Origin: Oscillospiraceae bacterium
GTDB taxonomy: Bacteria; Bacillota; Clostridia; Oscillospirales; Oscillospiraceae
DNA: 14,323 nt
Assembly (NCBI GenBank): GCA_017438675.1
Contig: JAFRUW010000083.1
Span: 1 to 14,323 of the forward strand
Reading direction: 5' to 3'
Made by a program: the position numbers and the translations under genes. This document shows, one piece after another, positions 1 through 5,791 of this stretch. The stretch's first letter is position 1. Each line of letters begins with the position of its first letter. The notes under the pieces were generated by a model. That model searched no databases and was not told where the DNA came from. It saw nothing but the letters and a program-made list of their open reading frames with translations.

Positions 1-318
1 ATGGGCATCTCCTGGGGCGCACTTGCAGGCGCGTTCCTGGCTCCCTTCCTGTACAGCATGTACTCCAAGAAGATCACCCGTCCCGCTGTCTGGGCCTCCT
101 TCATCTTCGGTGTGGGCGTCATGGTCATCGACATGTTCTGCAACTTCACAGGCCGTCCCTTCATCAACGCCTACTTCTCCTCCCCCATCAACGCCGGTGT
201 TCTGGCAATGGTCGGCGGTCTCATCATCGTACCCATCGTCAGCGCCTTCACCAAGGTGAACAACACACCCGAGGTGGACAAGATGTTCAAGAACTACGCC
301 AAGCTGGGCGCAAAATAA
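1..318 (+). CDS. Sodium:solute symporter family protein, C-terminal part (5' end outside window)
   Basis: The 105 visible residues are the end of a larger membrane protein. The run MGISWGALAGAFLAPFLY, followed by a short 'YSKKITRPAV' basic loop and a second hydrophobic helix, is typical of the last helices of the sodium:solute symporter (SSS) family, which carries substrates such as proline, pantothenate, sugars or carboxylates into the cell using the sodium gradient. Three hydrophobic segments are visible (about 5-20, 28-47 and 63-82), then a charged cytoplasmic tail ending KLGAK. SSS proteins are usually about 450-550 residues, so the ATG at base 1 is most likely an internal methionine and the gene starts outside the window. 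The substrate cannot be told from this fragment. The gene ends just before a strong hairpin terminator. Confidence 0.75.
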   Translation: MGISWGALAGAFLAPFLYSMYSKKITRPAVWASFIFGVGVMVIDMFCNFTGRPFINAYFSSPINAGVLAMVGGLIIVPIVSAFTKVNNTPEVDKMFKNYAKLGAK

Positions 319-334
319 TAAAGCAAAAAACAGT

Positions 335-378
335 AATCGCGGCTTCGGAGCTGATCCGAAGCCGCGATTTTTTGTTTT
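335..378. terminator. Bidirectional intrinsic terminator between symporter and anti-sigma gene
   Basis: A perfect 15-base-pair stem (335-349 with 355-369, arm aatcgcggcttcgga) with a 5-base loop is followed by TTTTTGTTTT on the plus strand. On the minus strand the hairpin is followed by an interrupted T-rich run (complement of the A-rich 323-332). It lies between two convergent genes and overlaps the stop codon of the minus-strand gene, so it probably ends both transcripts. Confidence 0.9.
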
Positions 379-1048
379 ATTCGGACATTATGAATCCGTA
401 CCAACCGCCGTAATCCAAGATATAGGCGTCCACTTCGGGAAGAGCTCCGATGCGGTAGACCCTGCAACCCGCGCATTCGCCTTCTGTGACCCGACCCATC
501 TCCTCGCCCAGATCGTCCTCCGTTATATCGTTTGCGTCAAGGCGGATAAACTCCGGGTCATGTTCGTCAAACAGGGGATCATACCGTTCGGCAATATCTC
601 TGTAGCATACGGCCTGATATCCGGTCCCGGGATCAAAGTCAACGTGAAGGATCGGATTTACCGGCGCAGTCTCCTCCGAGACGGCGTCTTTTTCCTCCAC
701 CGGCATCTCCATTGTATCCTCGGCAGGAGCTTCAGCGGGCTCCTCCGCCCACTCATAGGCAGGTTCTTCGGCAGGCACCTCGGCGGGCATTGCGGCAGGC
801 GCATTATCCTCACCTTGTCCGGCGGTGGAATCGGTACTGTATACTTCTTCTCCGGCGGCAGGCTTCAGCAGTCCCGATCTGAACAGGCCGAAGGCTCCGG
901 CGCCGATGATCACCAGGCTTGCGGCAAGGGCGCCCCACCTCTTCCAGTTCACGTTTATCACATTGGGGACGTATCCCTCCGCCTCTTCGATTATATCTTC
1001 GTCAATATTGGTTATCCCGTCGTACAGTCTGATCACCGATTCGCTCAT
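377..1048 (-). CDS. Putative membrane-anchored anti-sigma factor with Glu/Pro/Ala-rich linker
   Basis: This gene follows an ECF sigma factor directly (TGATG junction), the usual place for its anti-sigma factor. The protein (223 residues from the ATG at 1048) has a short acidic cytoplasmic N-terminus that begins SESVIRLYDGITNIDEDIIEEAE, one membrane helix at about residues 38-56 preceded by a basic WKRW, and a long outer part. The outer part starts with about 70 residues rich in Glu, Pro and Ala (PAEVPAEEPAYEWAEEPAEA region), then a compact C-terminal segment with two cysteines (ECAGCR). No zinc-binding HxxxCxxC motif is seen, so it is not a ZAS-type anti-sigma factor; it resembles the short-N-terminus type found beside sigma factors in Clostridia. 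A GTG three bases upstream (1051) is an alternative start with slightly better spacing to AGAGGGGG. The anti-sigma role is inferred from position and topology. Confidence 0.65.
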   Translation of the reverse strand: MSESVIRLYDGITNIDEDIIEEAEGYVPNVINVNWKRWGALAASLVIIGAGAFGLFRSGLLKPAAGEEVYSTDSTAGQGEDNAPAAMPAEVPAEEPAYEWAEEPAEAPAEDTMEMPVEEKDAVSEETAPVNPILHVDFDPGTGYQAVCYRDIAERYDPLFDEHDPEFIRLDANDITEDDLGEEMGRVTEGECAGCRVYRIGALPEVDAYILDYGGWYGFIMSE

Positions 1049-1605
1049 CACAGATACACCCCCTCTTTCTCAAGCTCCGATTTAAGGCTCTGCCTCAGGC
1101 GGTACATCTTCTGGCTCAGCTTTGACGGCGTGGTGCGCCATTTTTTGGCAAGGTCGCTCACCGATTCGCCCTTCCAGTACCGCAGGACGAACAGCGCCCT
1201 GTCCTCCCGGCTGAGGGTCCTGAGCCAGCGGCTTATATTCTCGCCAAGCTCCGCAGCCTCCATCTCCTGCTCCACGGTTTTGGGATCGGGCAGGCAGTCC
1301 TCAAGCTCGCTCAGCATAACGTCCATACCGCCGTACCTCCTTTGGGCATGGTTTTTCCGCCACTGGTCAAGGGCGGTGTTCCTGACCACCCTGCCAAGCC
1401 ACGCTTTAAGCTTCGCCGGACGCTCCGAGGGCATGGACATCCACGCCTTGTGGTAGGTGTCGTTCACGCATTCCTCGGCGTCCTCCATAAGGGACAGGAT
1501 ATTCTTTGCCAGTCCACGGCAAAAGGCGCCGTATTTTATATCTGTCTGGGTTATGGCATTCTCGTCCCGGTCCCAGTACAGGTCAACTATCATACTGTCC
1601 TCCAC
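1048..1605 (-). CDS. ECF-type RNA polymerase sigma factor (sigma-70 family)
   Basis: This 185-residue protein has the two sigma domains of an ECF factor. Region 2 lies at about residues 20-85 (DAEECVNDTYHKAW, then LKAWLGRVVRNTALDQWRKN, which bind core polymerase and the -10 element). Region 4 lies at about 130-180 (LSREDRALFVLRYWKGESVSDLAKKW, a helix-turn-helix for the -35 element). It would direct RNA polymerase to a small stress or envelope regulon, held in check by the overlapping downstream membrane protein. Two starts are possible: GTG at 1605, preceded by AAGGGGGA six bases upstream, and ATG at 1593, preceded by GGTGGAGG five bases upstream. I prefer GTG because the MEDxxIVDLYWxRDE beginning is what I expect of this family, but the ATG is well supported too. 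The target promoters are not known from this window. Confidence 0.88.
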   Translation of the reverse strand: MEDSMIVDLYWDRDENAITQTDIKYGAFCRGLAKNILSLMEDAEECVNDTYHKAWMSMPSERPAKLKAWLGRVVRNTALDQWRKNHAQRRYGGMDVMLSELEDCLPDPKTVEQEMEAAELGENISRWLRTLSREDRALFVLRYWKGESVSDLAKKWRTTPSKLSQKMYRLRQSLKSELEKEGVYL

Positions 1606-1656
1606 CTTGATCCCCCTTTCTGTTTAATATCAGGTGTCTCTGTTTTATATAGACGC

Positions 1657-1682
1657 ATTATACCGCAGAATATTTGCGTTCC
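1657..1682 (-). promoter_or_regulatory. Candidate promoter for the sigma/anti-sigma operon
   Basis: On the minus strand TATAAT (complement of 1657-1662) lies about 50 bases upstream of the sigma factor start. No TTGACA-like -35 box is found at the usual distance. Instead GGAAC (complement of 1678-1682), the classic ECF -35 motif, sits 15 bases upstream of the TATAAT. This could mean self-activation by the ECF factor, but the match is partial and the assignment is weak. Confidence 0.35.
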
Positions 1683-1766
1683 CGGAAGATTATTTGGAAA
1701 TATTTGTAAATCCGGGATAATCTTTTTGGCGTTTCCATTATTACTTCTATCGCCTGCGCGGCGGGC

Positions 1767-1826
1767 GGTTACTTTCTGTTGTTTGACAGAAAGTAACCAA
1801 AGAGCAAACCAAAGGAGATCCTTTGG
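1767..1826. repeat. Two adjacent palindromes, probable dispersed intergenic repeat
   Basis: A perfect 13-base inverted repeat (ggttactttctgt at 1767-1779 with acagaaagtaacc at 1786-1798, 6-base loop) is followed ten bases later by a perfect 8-base inverted repeat (ccaaagga at 1809-1816 with tcctttgg at 1819-1826, 2-base loop). The two share the 'ccaaag' motif at their edges. Neither is followed by a T run, so neither is a normal terminator. The composition and architecture look like a repeated palindromic unit; whether it recurs elsewhere in the genome cannot be seen here. Confidence 0.55.
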
Positions 1827-2066
1827 AATCCCGCGGTTAAATTAAGTATTTCGTCCGACCGTGAACTTTATTGTACATATACGGTTGTGCGGCATCCCTA
1901 AACCTTAATAGGTTGTGCTTCTGTCGTTCGCTGAACGCTCCTGCTCTGTTGGGTTGGTGCAGTGTCTCATTTGGCGGGTGGGTCGACCCGCCCCTGCACG
2001 GGCGTGTGCGATTGTTTTGATGCGGTGGCTCGCGGGTTTTGTCGCATTTGGTTGGGCGCATATCAG
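1827..2066. other. Gene-free GC-rich stretch of uncertain nature
   Basis: No reading frame here has a convincing ribosome binding site or a protein-like composition; overlapping frames are Arg/Pro/His-rich and read as non-coding. It holds small palindromes: cgttc at 1925-1929 with gaacg at 1933-1937, and gggtgggtc at 1976-1984 with gacccgccc at 1985-1993 (one G-T pair). With the repeats on either side this suggests accumulated repeat-derived sequence rather than a lost gene. Confidence 0.4.
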
Positions 2067-2240
2067 GCCCCCTTGTGCAAAGGGGGCTGTCACCGCAGGT
2101 GACTGGGGGATTGATAATCTGATCGTCGTTTACTAAACCTTTTTATAATGCCTGCGTGATGTCTTTCATCCTTTGTTATCCGACCTTTCAATCCCTCCGG
2201 CACGGCTCCGCCGCGCCACCTCCCTTTACACAAGGGAGGC
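2067..2240. repeat. MITE-like element with imperfect inverted terminal repeats
   Basis: The two ends are related sequences in opposite orientation. The left end (2067-2113) reads gcccccttgtgcaaaggggg, then a small hairpin gtcacc-gca-ggtgac, then tgggggattg. The right end (2189-2240), read on the minus strand, starts gcctcccttgtgtaaaggga, then a hairpin ggcgcggc/gccgtgcc, then cggagggattg. Each end therefore has a stem with a TTGTG(C/T)AAA-type tip, a second stem, and a closing GGATTG. The 75-base middle (2114-2188) has no gene. This is the form expected of a non-autonomous miniature inverted-repeat element or of two copies of a palindromic repeat inserted head to head. Target-site duplications were not identified. 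Confidence 0.6.
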
Positions 2241-2245
2241 TTTTT
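2219..2245 (+). terminator. Terminator-like hairpin at the right end of the MITE-like element
   Basis: An 8-base stem (cctccctt at 2219-2226 with aagggagg at 2232-2239) with a 5-base loop is followed by cTTTTT on the plus strand. It could stop plus-strand read-through toward galK, although no plus-strand gene lies just upstream. It may simply be a property of the repeat. Confidence 0.35.
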
Positions 2246-2250
2246 GCGCC

Positions 2251-2283
2251 CATTTTTCATTTCCCATTTTTCATTTTTCATTT
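2251..2283. repeat. Short AT-rich tandem repeat (catttttcattt units)
   Basis: The sequence catttttcatttcc is followed by catttttcattttt and then cattt, so that a CATTTTT/CATTT unit recurs about five times in 33 bases. It lies directly between the MITE-like element and the galK terminator. It could be a slippage product; no protein or RNA role is evident. Confidence 0.45.
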
Positions 2284-2310
2284 AAAAACGCCCGGCTTTC
2301 GCCGGGCGTT
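2284..2310 (-). terminator. Intrinsic terminator of the galactokinase gene
   Basis: A perfect 10-base stem (aacgcccggc at 2287-2296 with gccgggcgtt at 2301-2310) carries a GAAA tetraloop when read on the minus strand and is followed there by TTTTT. It begins six bases after the galK stop codon. Confidence 0.92.
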
Positions 2311-2315
2311 CAGCC

Positions 2316-3599
2316 TTATTTCGACACCATTATGCCGCCCACGGGACGGATGAACAGCTTGTGGCACTTCCCCTCGCCGAAGACGCTTTCCAGCTTCTCC
2401 ACGAACTCGTCCAGCATGTCCAGGGGCACGAAGTTCTGTGTTGTACCGGCAAAACCGCCGCCGTGAACGCGCCAGGCGCCCTTGCCCTTCAGTATGCTCT
2501 CGGCAAGGCAGAGGGCGAGAGATATTCCCTGCTCCGCGGGATTTACGCAGGCGAACACGTTCTGCAGATATTTGAAGGAGGAATCGCCGGAGCTTATGAC
2601 GGTATCGAGGAAGCCCCTGAAGTCACCCTTGTCGAGGGCCTCCACCTCCTTGTCCACCCTCTTGTTCTCCTCGAAGAAGTGGAGGGATCTGATAAGGGCC
2701 CTGTCGCCCAGCTTCTCACGGATGGCGGCGGCGTTTTTAAGCACCTCCTCCTCCGTTGTCTCCCGGAGGACGGTGCAGCCCAGCTCCCTTGCCACAGCCT
2801 TCATCTCCGTGGGGATTGCCGCGTACTCGTCGGTGAGGTCTGCATGGTTGCCGCCGGTGTCCACAATGCAGAGGGCGTAGCCGGAATCGGCGAAGTTGAA
2901 GTCCACCTTCTCAATGACGGGATTGGAATTGTCCTTAAAGTCGATGGCGATAATGCCGCCCACCGACGCCGCCATCTGGTCAAGGAGGCCGCAGGGCTTG
3001 CCGAAATGGACATTTTCCGCGTACTGGGCGTATTTCGCCTGATCCACGGGGCTGACCCTGCCGCCGTTGTACAGCTCATTGAGTACCGTGCAGACGAGAA
3101 GCTCAAAGGCTGCGGACGAGGAAATACCCGAGCCCTTCAGCACGTTGGAGGTGGTGTAGGCGTCAAATCCGCCGATCTCATACCCTTCCTCCCTGAACTT
3201 CGCCGCGACGCCCCTGATAAGGGACGGGGAGTGGCCGATGTCATCCTCATGGACAGACAGGTCGCCCAGATAGATCTCCGACATGTCGAAGCCCTGGGAC
3301 TTCAGGCGGATAACATTGCTGTCATTTTTCGCGGCAACGGCGATTATGTCCATATTGACGCTGCCCGCCAGCACCTTGCCGAAGTTGTGATCTGTGTGGT
3401 TGCCGCCGATCTCGGTTCTTCCCGGTGCGGAAAACAGGTCCAGCCCCTCGGTGACGCCGAAGATCTCCGTGAAGGAATCCACGGCCTCGGAATACCTGGT
3501 GATCTGAGAGTACAGCGCGCTTTCGCCGTAGAGCATTTTCAGAGTATCGTTAAATGCTCCCTCCTGTAATTTGCGTTTTAATTCTTCACTTTTATACAT
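2316..3599 (-). CDS. galK: Galactokinase (GHMP kinase family), variant signature
   Basis: The 427-residue protein is a GHMP-superfamily sugar kinase. It would phosphorylate galactose at C1 with ATP, the first step of the Leloir pathway, in the cytoplasm. The galactokinase signature is at residues 58-72 (APGRTEIGGNHTDHN), the phosphate-binding motif GSGISSSAA at 156-164, the probable catalytic aspartate in GLLDQ at 207, and the third GHMP motif HGGGFAG at 379-385. The usual signature is GRxNxIGEHTDYN; here the sugar-contacting Glu is Asn (N67), while His68 and Asp70 remain. The signature also starts about 25 residues later than in typical galactokinases because of an N-terminal extension. The ATG at 3599 has GGAG eight bases upstream. 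The gene stands alone, with no galT or galE beside it, so substrate specificity is less certain than the fold. Confidence 0.85.
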   Translation of the reverse strand: MYKSEELKRKLQEGAFNDTLKMLYGESALYSQITRYSEAVDSFTEIFGVTEGLDLFSAPGRTEIGGNHTDHNFGKVLAGSVNMDIIAVAAKNDSNVIRLKSQGFDMSEIYLGDLSVHEDDIGHSPSLIRGVAAKFREEGYEIGGFDAYTTSNVLKGSGISSSAAFELLVCTVLNELYNGGRVSPVDQAKYAQYAENVHFGKPCGLLDQMAASVGGIIAIDFKDNSNPVIEKVDFNFADSGYALCIVDTGGNHADLTDEYAAIPTEMKAVARELGCTVLRETTEEEVLKNAAAIREKLGDRALIRSLHFFEENKRVDKEVEALDKGDFRGFLDTVISSGDSSFKYLQNVFACVNPAEQGISLALCLAESILKGKGAWRVHGGGFAGTTQNFVPLDMLDEFVEKLESVFGEGKCHKLFIRPVGGIMVSK

Positions 3600-3650
3600 G
3601 GCAGTTTCTCCGATCTTTATAATGGTTTGATGGTTTCTTTCCTTATTGTG

Positions 3651-3680
3651 ATTTTATCATAGGTTGGCACTGTTTGACAA
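3651..3680 (-). promoter_or_regulatory. Candidate galK-proximal promoter
   Basis: On the minus strand TTGTCA (complement of 3675-3680) and TAAAAT (complement of 3651-3656) are separated by 18 bases, and the -10 lies about 50 bases upstream of the galK ATG. It lies just downstream of the large inverted repeat at 3683-3729, which could act as an operator or as an RNA structure in a longer transcript. Moderate match only. Confidence 0.45.
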
Positions 3681-3682
3681 TA

Positions 3683-3729
3683 TGCGATTTTATCAGCAAA
3701 TGAAGAAACCATTTGCTGATAAAATCGCA
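3683..3729. repeat. Perfect 20-bp inverted repeat upstream of galK
   Basis: tgcgattttatcagcaaatg (3683-3702) is perfectly complementary to 3710-3729, with a 7-base loop aagaaac. Such a long perfect stem is unusual between genes. On the minus strand it lies just upstream of the galK-proximal promoter and its first five bases (TGCGA) are also the last five of the neighbouring hairpin at 3725-3762, so in one RNA the two stems compete. Confidence 0.85.
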
Positions 3730-3914
3730 AAGGGGAAGCCCTGATACGCTTCCCCTTTGCGACGGTATTCAATTTTCTCGCCTAAATACCATTCCATCGA
3801 AAAAGGAGTAATGAACTCCGCTCATGTTCAAAATCACGGATTTTGAATTTCACATAAAATAGGAACGGTTGTTTTGTTTTGACTTCTTTCGCTTTCTTCC
3901 TGCTTTCTTCTTGC
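3720..3914 (-). ncRNA. Candidate structured small RNA or galK leader
   Basis: A near-consensus promoter at 3921-3949 would start transcription near 3914 on the minus strand, where no gene follows for over 300 bases. The transcript opens with a purine-rich, probably unpaired stretch containing GAAGAAAGC twice (complements of 3891-3899 and 3902-3910). It then holds an 8-base inverted repeat (3827-3834 with 3840-3847), a short ggagt/actcc hairpin followed by TTTTT near 3801-3819, and a 15-base stem at 3725-3762 followed by TTTTAT. Ending there would give an RNA of about 195 bases; reading on would make it a leader of galK. An 18-codon frame (3825-3769) is inside it but lacks a ribosome binding site. 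I do not recognise a known RNA family. Confidence 0.35.
3725..3762 (-). terminator. Candidate terminator or attenuator hairpin in the galK upstream region
   Basis: A perfect 15-base stem pairs 3725-3739 with 3748-3762 around an 8-base loop. On the minus strand the second arm (gcttcccctttgcga) is directly followed by TTTTAT. It could end a small RNA from the 3921-3949 promoter or act as an attenuator for galK. The U-run is short, so termination is plausible but not certain. Confidence 0.5.
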
Positions 3915-3920
3915 ATTTTG

Positions 3921-3949
3921 ATTGTACTACATGTTGACTAATGTGTCAA
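3921..3949 (-). promoter_or_regulatory. Strong sigma-A promoter upstream of a gene-free region
   Basis: On the minus strand TTGACA (complement of 3944-3949), a 17-base spacer and TACAAT (complement of 3921-3926) nearly match the housekeeping consensus. The bases just upstream (3950-3990) are very rich in A and T, like an UP element. The -35 is part of an inverted repeat TTGAC-6-GTCAA (3934-3949 region), which could bind a repressor. The first gene downstream is galK, over 300 bases away. Confidence 0.75.
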
Positions 3950-4031
3950 GAGCTTTTTTGAAAAATTTTCAACAATATGCTAAAATTTTTGAGAACAATT
4001 TTTGAACGCGGATTTCAGCGGCTTTTTGAGC

Positions 4032-4580
4032 TTACAGCAGGGCCTTATCGTACACCGCGCGGACGCCGCCCACGAATTTCGGCCTTGTCCTTGCGGCAAG
4101 AAGAATGGCCTTGCCTATGTGATCGATGCTCAGCCGGAGGGGCACCGCTACGGGCTTCAGGTGCATGCCGATGAGGGTTCCGCCGATGTCAAGCCCCGCG
4201 TCGGCGCGGATGGACTCCACGGCGATGGGCTTCTCAAAATGAGCGTAGGCCTGTGTGGCGAAGGAGCCCCCGGCCTTGGGCTGGGGCACCACGTTAACCC
4301 TGTCGCCGGGATGTGGACAGTCGCTCTCGATAATAAGGGAGCGGTTCAGATGCTCGCAGCACTGAGCGGCAAGGTAAATTCCCTTTTCCTTCAGCACTTC
4401 GTAAATGCCGCCGAAAACCTGCTCCGCAATGTCCATGCTGGAGTGGGAGCCGATCCTGTCTCCCCCCACCTCACTTGAGGAACAGCCCACGACGACAATA
4501 TCACCGGCGGTCAGCTTTGCCTTTTCGCACAGCTCTTCCGCCGCCGCTTTTGCGCTTAAATAAATCTCATTCATTTTCAT
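4032..4580 (-). CDS. DUF436 / UPF0340 family protein (YwlG-like, TIGR01440)
   Basis: The 182-residue protein has the features of the UPF0340 (DUF436) family, of which B. subtilis YwlG is a member: GDIVVVGCSSSEVGGDRIGSHSS at about residues 27-49, an AAQCCEHLNRSL segment near 71-82, and the NVVPQPKAGGS stretch near 96-106. Family length is about 180 residues, so it is complete. The function is not established; conserved Cys, His and Glu residues (C33, C74, E76, H77) suggest an enzyme, which is inference. Two ATGs are close together (4580 and 4574); the first has AAAGG four bases upstream and was kept. It is read in the same direction as spmA-spmB but has its own well-formed promoter starting at the spmB stop codon, so it is probably not dependent on sporulation control. 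Confidence 0.85.
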   Translation of the reverse strand: MKMNEIYLSAKAAAEELCEKAKLTAGDIVVVGCSSSEVGGDRIGSHSSMDIAEQVFGGIYEVLKEKGIYLAAQCCEHLNRSLIIESDCPHPGDRVNVVPQPKAGGSFATQAYAHFEKPIAVESIRADAGLDIGGTLIGMHLKPVAVPLRLSIDHIGKAILLAARTRPKFVGGVRAVYDKALL

Positions 4581-4605
4581 TCGACCTTTCCCGTCAGATA
4601 TGTAC

Positions 4606-4634
4606 AGTATATCACCGCCGCATGGCGTTTACAA
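4606..4634 (-). promoter_or_regulatory. Promoter for the DUF436 gene
   Basis: On the minus strand TTGTAA (complement of 4629-4634), a 17-base spacer and TATACT (complement of 4606-4611) lie in the 55-base gap after spmB, with the -10 about 26 bases before the DUF436 start. The spacing is ideal for the housekeeping sigma factor. It suggests vegetative expression separate from spmAB. Confidence 0.65.
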
Positions 4635-4635
4635 G

Positions 4636-5166
4636 TCAGGAAAAGAACAATCGGGCGGCAAAGGACGCAGCGATAAAGCCCGCCAGATCGGCGATCAGGG
4701 CGGCGGGAACGGCGTATCTTGCCTTTTTCACCCCCGCTGCGCTGAAATACACCGCCGTAACGTAGAATGTGGTCTCCGTTGACCCCAGCATTATCGCCGC
4801 CGTCCGCCCGATAAGGGAGTCCGCTCCGTGGCTTGCCATGATCTCGCCTGCCACGGCGTTTGCCCCGCTCCCGGATATGGGCCGGAGAAGCACAAGGGGC
4901 GCGGTCTCGGGAGGTATCCCCAGCGCCCCGAATACCGGGGAGAGCAGCCTCGCCAGCATGTCCGCCGCCCCGGATTCCCGAAACATGTACACCGCCGGGA
5001 GGAGGACGATGAGGGCGGGAAGAATATCTGCCATCACGTGAAGTCCTCTTTTCGCCCCGGCAATAAGGCAGTCGTAGATATCAACGCCCCTGTACAGCCC
5101 GTAGATTGCAGTAAAGCAAAGCATAACCGGAACGACAAGGGCGGAAACCGCGTTTAACCGCGCCAT
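4636..5166 (-). CDS. spmB: Spore maturation protein B
   Basis: The 176-residue membrane protein belongs to the SpmB family (nucleoside-recognition/Gate domain). With SpmA it is needed for full dehydration of the spore core and thus heat resistance in Bacillus; the molecular mechanism is not settled. Visible hallmarks are GAKRGLHVMADILPALIVLLPAV in the first half, LLRPISGSGANAV in the middle and GSTETTFYVTAVYF in the second half, with about five hydrophobic segments. I chose the ATG at 5166, which overlaps the end of spmA by 13 bases and gives the length of B. subtilis SpmB (178). The open frame runs further upstream to 5229 but that part is Gly-rich, lies inside spmA and has no good start. 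Overlap implies translational coupling with spmA. It marks the host as a spore former. Confidence 0.92.
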   Translation of the reverse strand: MARLNAVSALVVPVMLCFTAIYGLYRGVDIYDCLIAGAKRGLHVMADILPALIVLLPAVYMFRESGAADMLARLLSPVFGALGIPPETAPLVLLRPISGSGANAVAGEIMASHGADSLIGRTAAIMLGSTETTFYVTAVYFSAAGVKKARYAVPAALIADLAGFIAASFAARLFFS

Positions 5167-5723
5167 AATTTCCGAAACAGACCTGCCGCCGCAAGCCCCG
5201 CCGTTACCGAAATCGCCGAGGTAAACCACACCGCCGGGATGATGTCAAAGGGTGATGCCGCGCCGAAGGAGGCTCTCAGGGCTGCGGCCGTGGTCGGTAT
5301 GAGCTGGATCGAGGCGGTATTCAGGACCACAAGGGTACACAGGTTGTCAGTGGCGGCGTCCCCCTCCGACAGCTCCTTTGCCGCCGCGATCCCCAACGGC
5401 GTCGCCGCGTTGCCGAGACCCAGAAGATTTGCGGACATGTTGGCGGATATGTTTTTTTCCGCGTCCTCCCCGATGCTGTCCGGGAATATCACCGAGATCA
5501 CCGGGCGCGTGATCCGGGCAAGCCCCGCCGAAAGACCGGACCGCTCCAGTATCTCCATCACACCCGTCCACAGACACGTCACGCCGCCGATGCCCATCAC
5601 CAGCGTCACGGCGCTTTTCGCCCCCTCCACAGCCGCGGTGCCGAGACCCTCCCCGTTTCCGGTGACTATCCCGACCACAGTGGACGCCGCCACCAGAACG
5701 CCCCATATCCATGCCATTGTCAC
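5154..5723 (-). CDS. spmA: Spore maturation protein A
   Basis: The 189-residue membrane protein is the SpmA partner of the downstream spmB and close to the usual length (about 195). Diagnostic stretches are GIGGVTCLWTGVMEI near residues 44-58, NMSANLLGLGNAATPLGI near 93-110 and VVLNTASIQLIPTT near 131-144, all in a protein with several hydrophobic helices. The start is probably GTG at 5723, because GAGG lies five bases before it; the ATG at 5717 is eleven bases from the same site. The gene is divergent from thpR, with 139 bases between. I saw no clear sporulation sigma (SigE/SigG) promoter upstream, only weak AT-rich blocks, so its regulation is unresolved here. Confidence 0.93.
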   Translation of the reverse strand: MTMAWIWGVLVAASTVVGIVTGNGEGLGTAAVEGAKSAVTLVMGIGGVTCLWTGVMEILERSGLSAGLARITRPVISVIFPDSIGEDAEKNISANMSANLLGLGNAATPLGIAAAKELSEGDAATDNLCTLVVLNTASIQLIPTTAAALRASFGAASPFDIIPAVWFTSAISVTAGLAAAGLFRKLWRG

Positions 5724-5791
5724 AGTTTCCTCATCCCTTTCCCATGGTATATTACAGTCATATTCCCCGCCGGGACGGGTTATTCATTTCC

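Noticed and set aside
560..1456. Plus-strand open frame of about 300 codons across the sigma/anti-sigma genes
   Set aside because: Arg/Ser/Phe/Gly-rich composition without motifs; antisense to two well-supported overlapping genes.
1915..2136. 73-codon plus-strand frame in the gene-free region
   Set aside because: No ribosome binding site, runs into the repeat element, and its composition is typical of GC-rich non-coding sequence.
2121..2149. TATAAT on the plus strand at 2144-2149
   Set aside because: No acceptable -35 box at 16-18 bases and no gene downstream on that strand; probably chance in an AT-rich repeat core.
2361..3569. Long plus-strand open frame (about 400 codons) opposite galK
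   Set aside because: It is the antisense shadow of a GC-rich, strongly biased gene. It has no ribosome binding site and no recognisable motifs, while the minus strand encodes all GHMP kinase motifs.
3769..3825. 18-codon minus-strand frame in the galK upstream region (possible leader peptide)
   Set aside because: No Shine-Dalgarno sequence before the ATG and no run of regulatory codons. Mentioned only because it lies in the candidate structured RNA.
1606..4031. CRISPR array, tRNA or rRNA gene
   Set aside because: No regularly spaced direct repeats with spacers and no cloverleaf or rRNA-like sequence was seen in the intergenic regions; the repeats found are palindromic or short tandem units.
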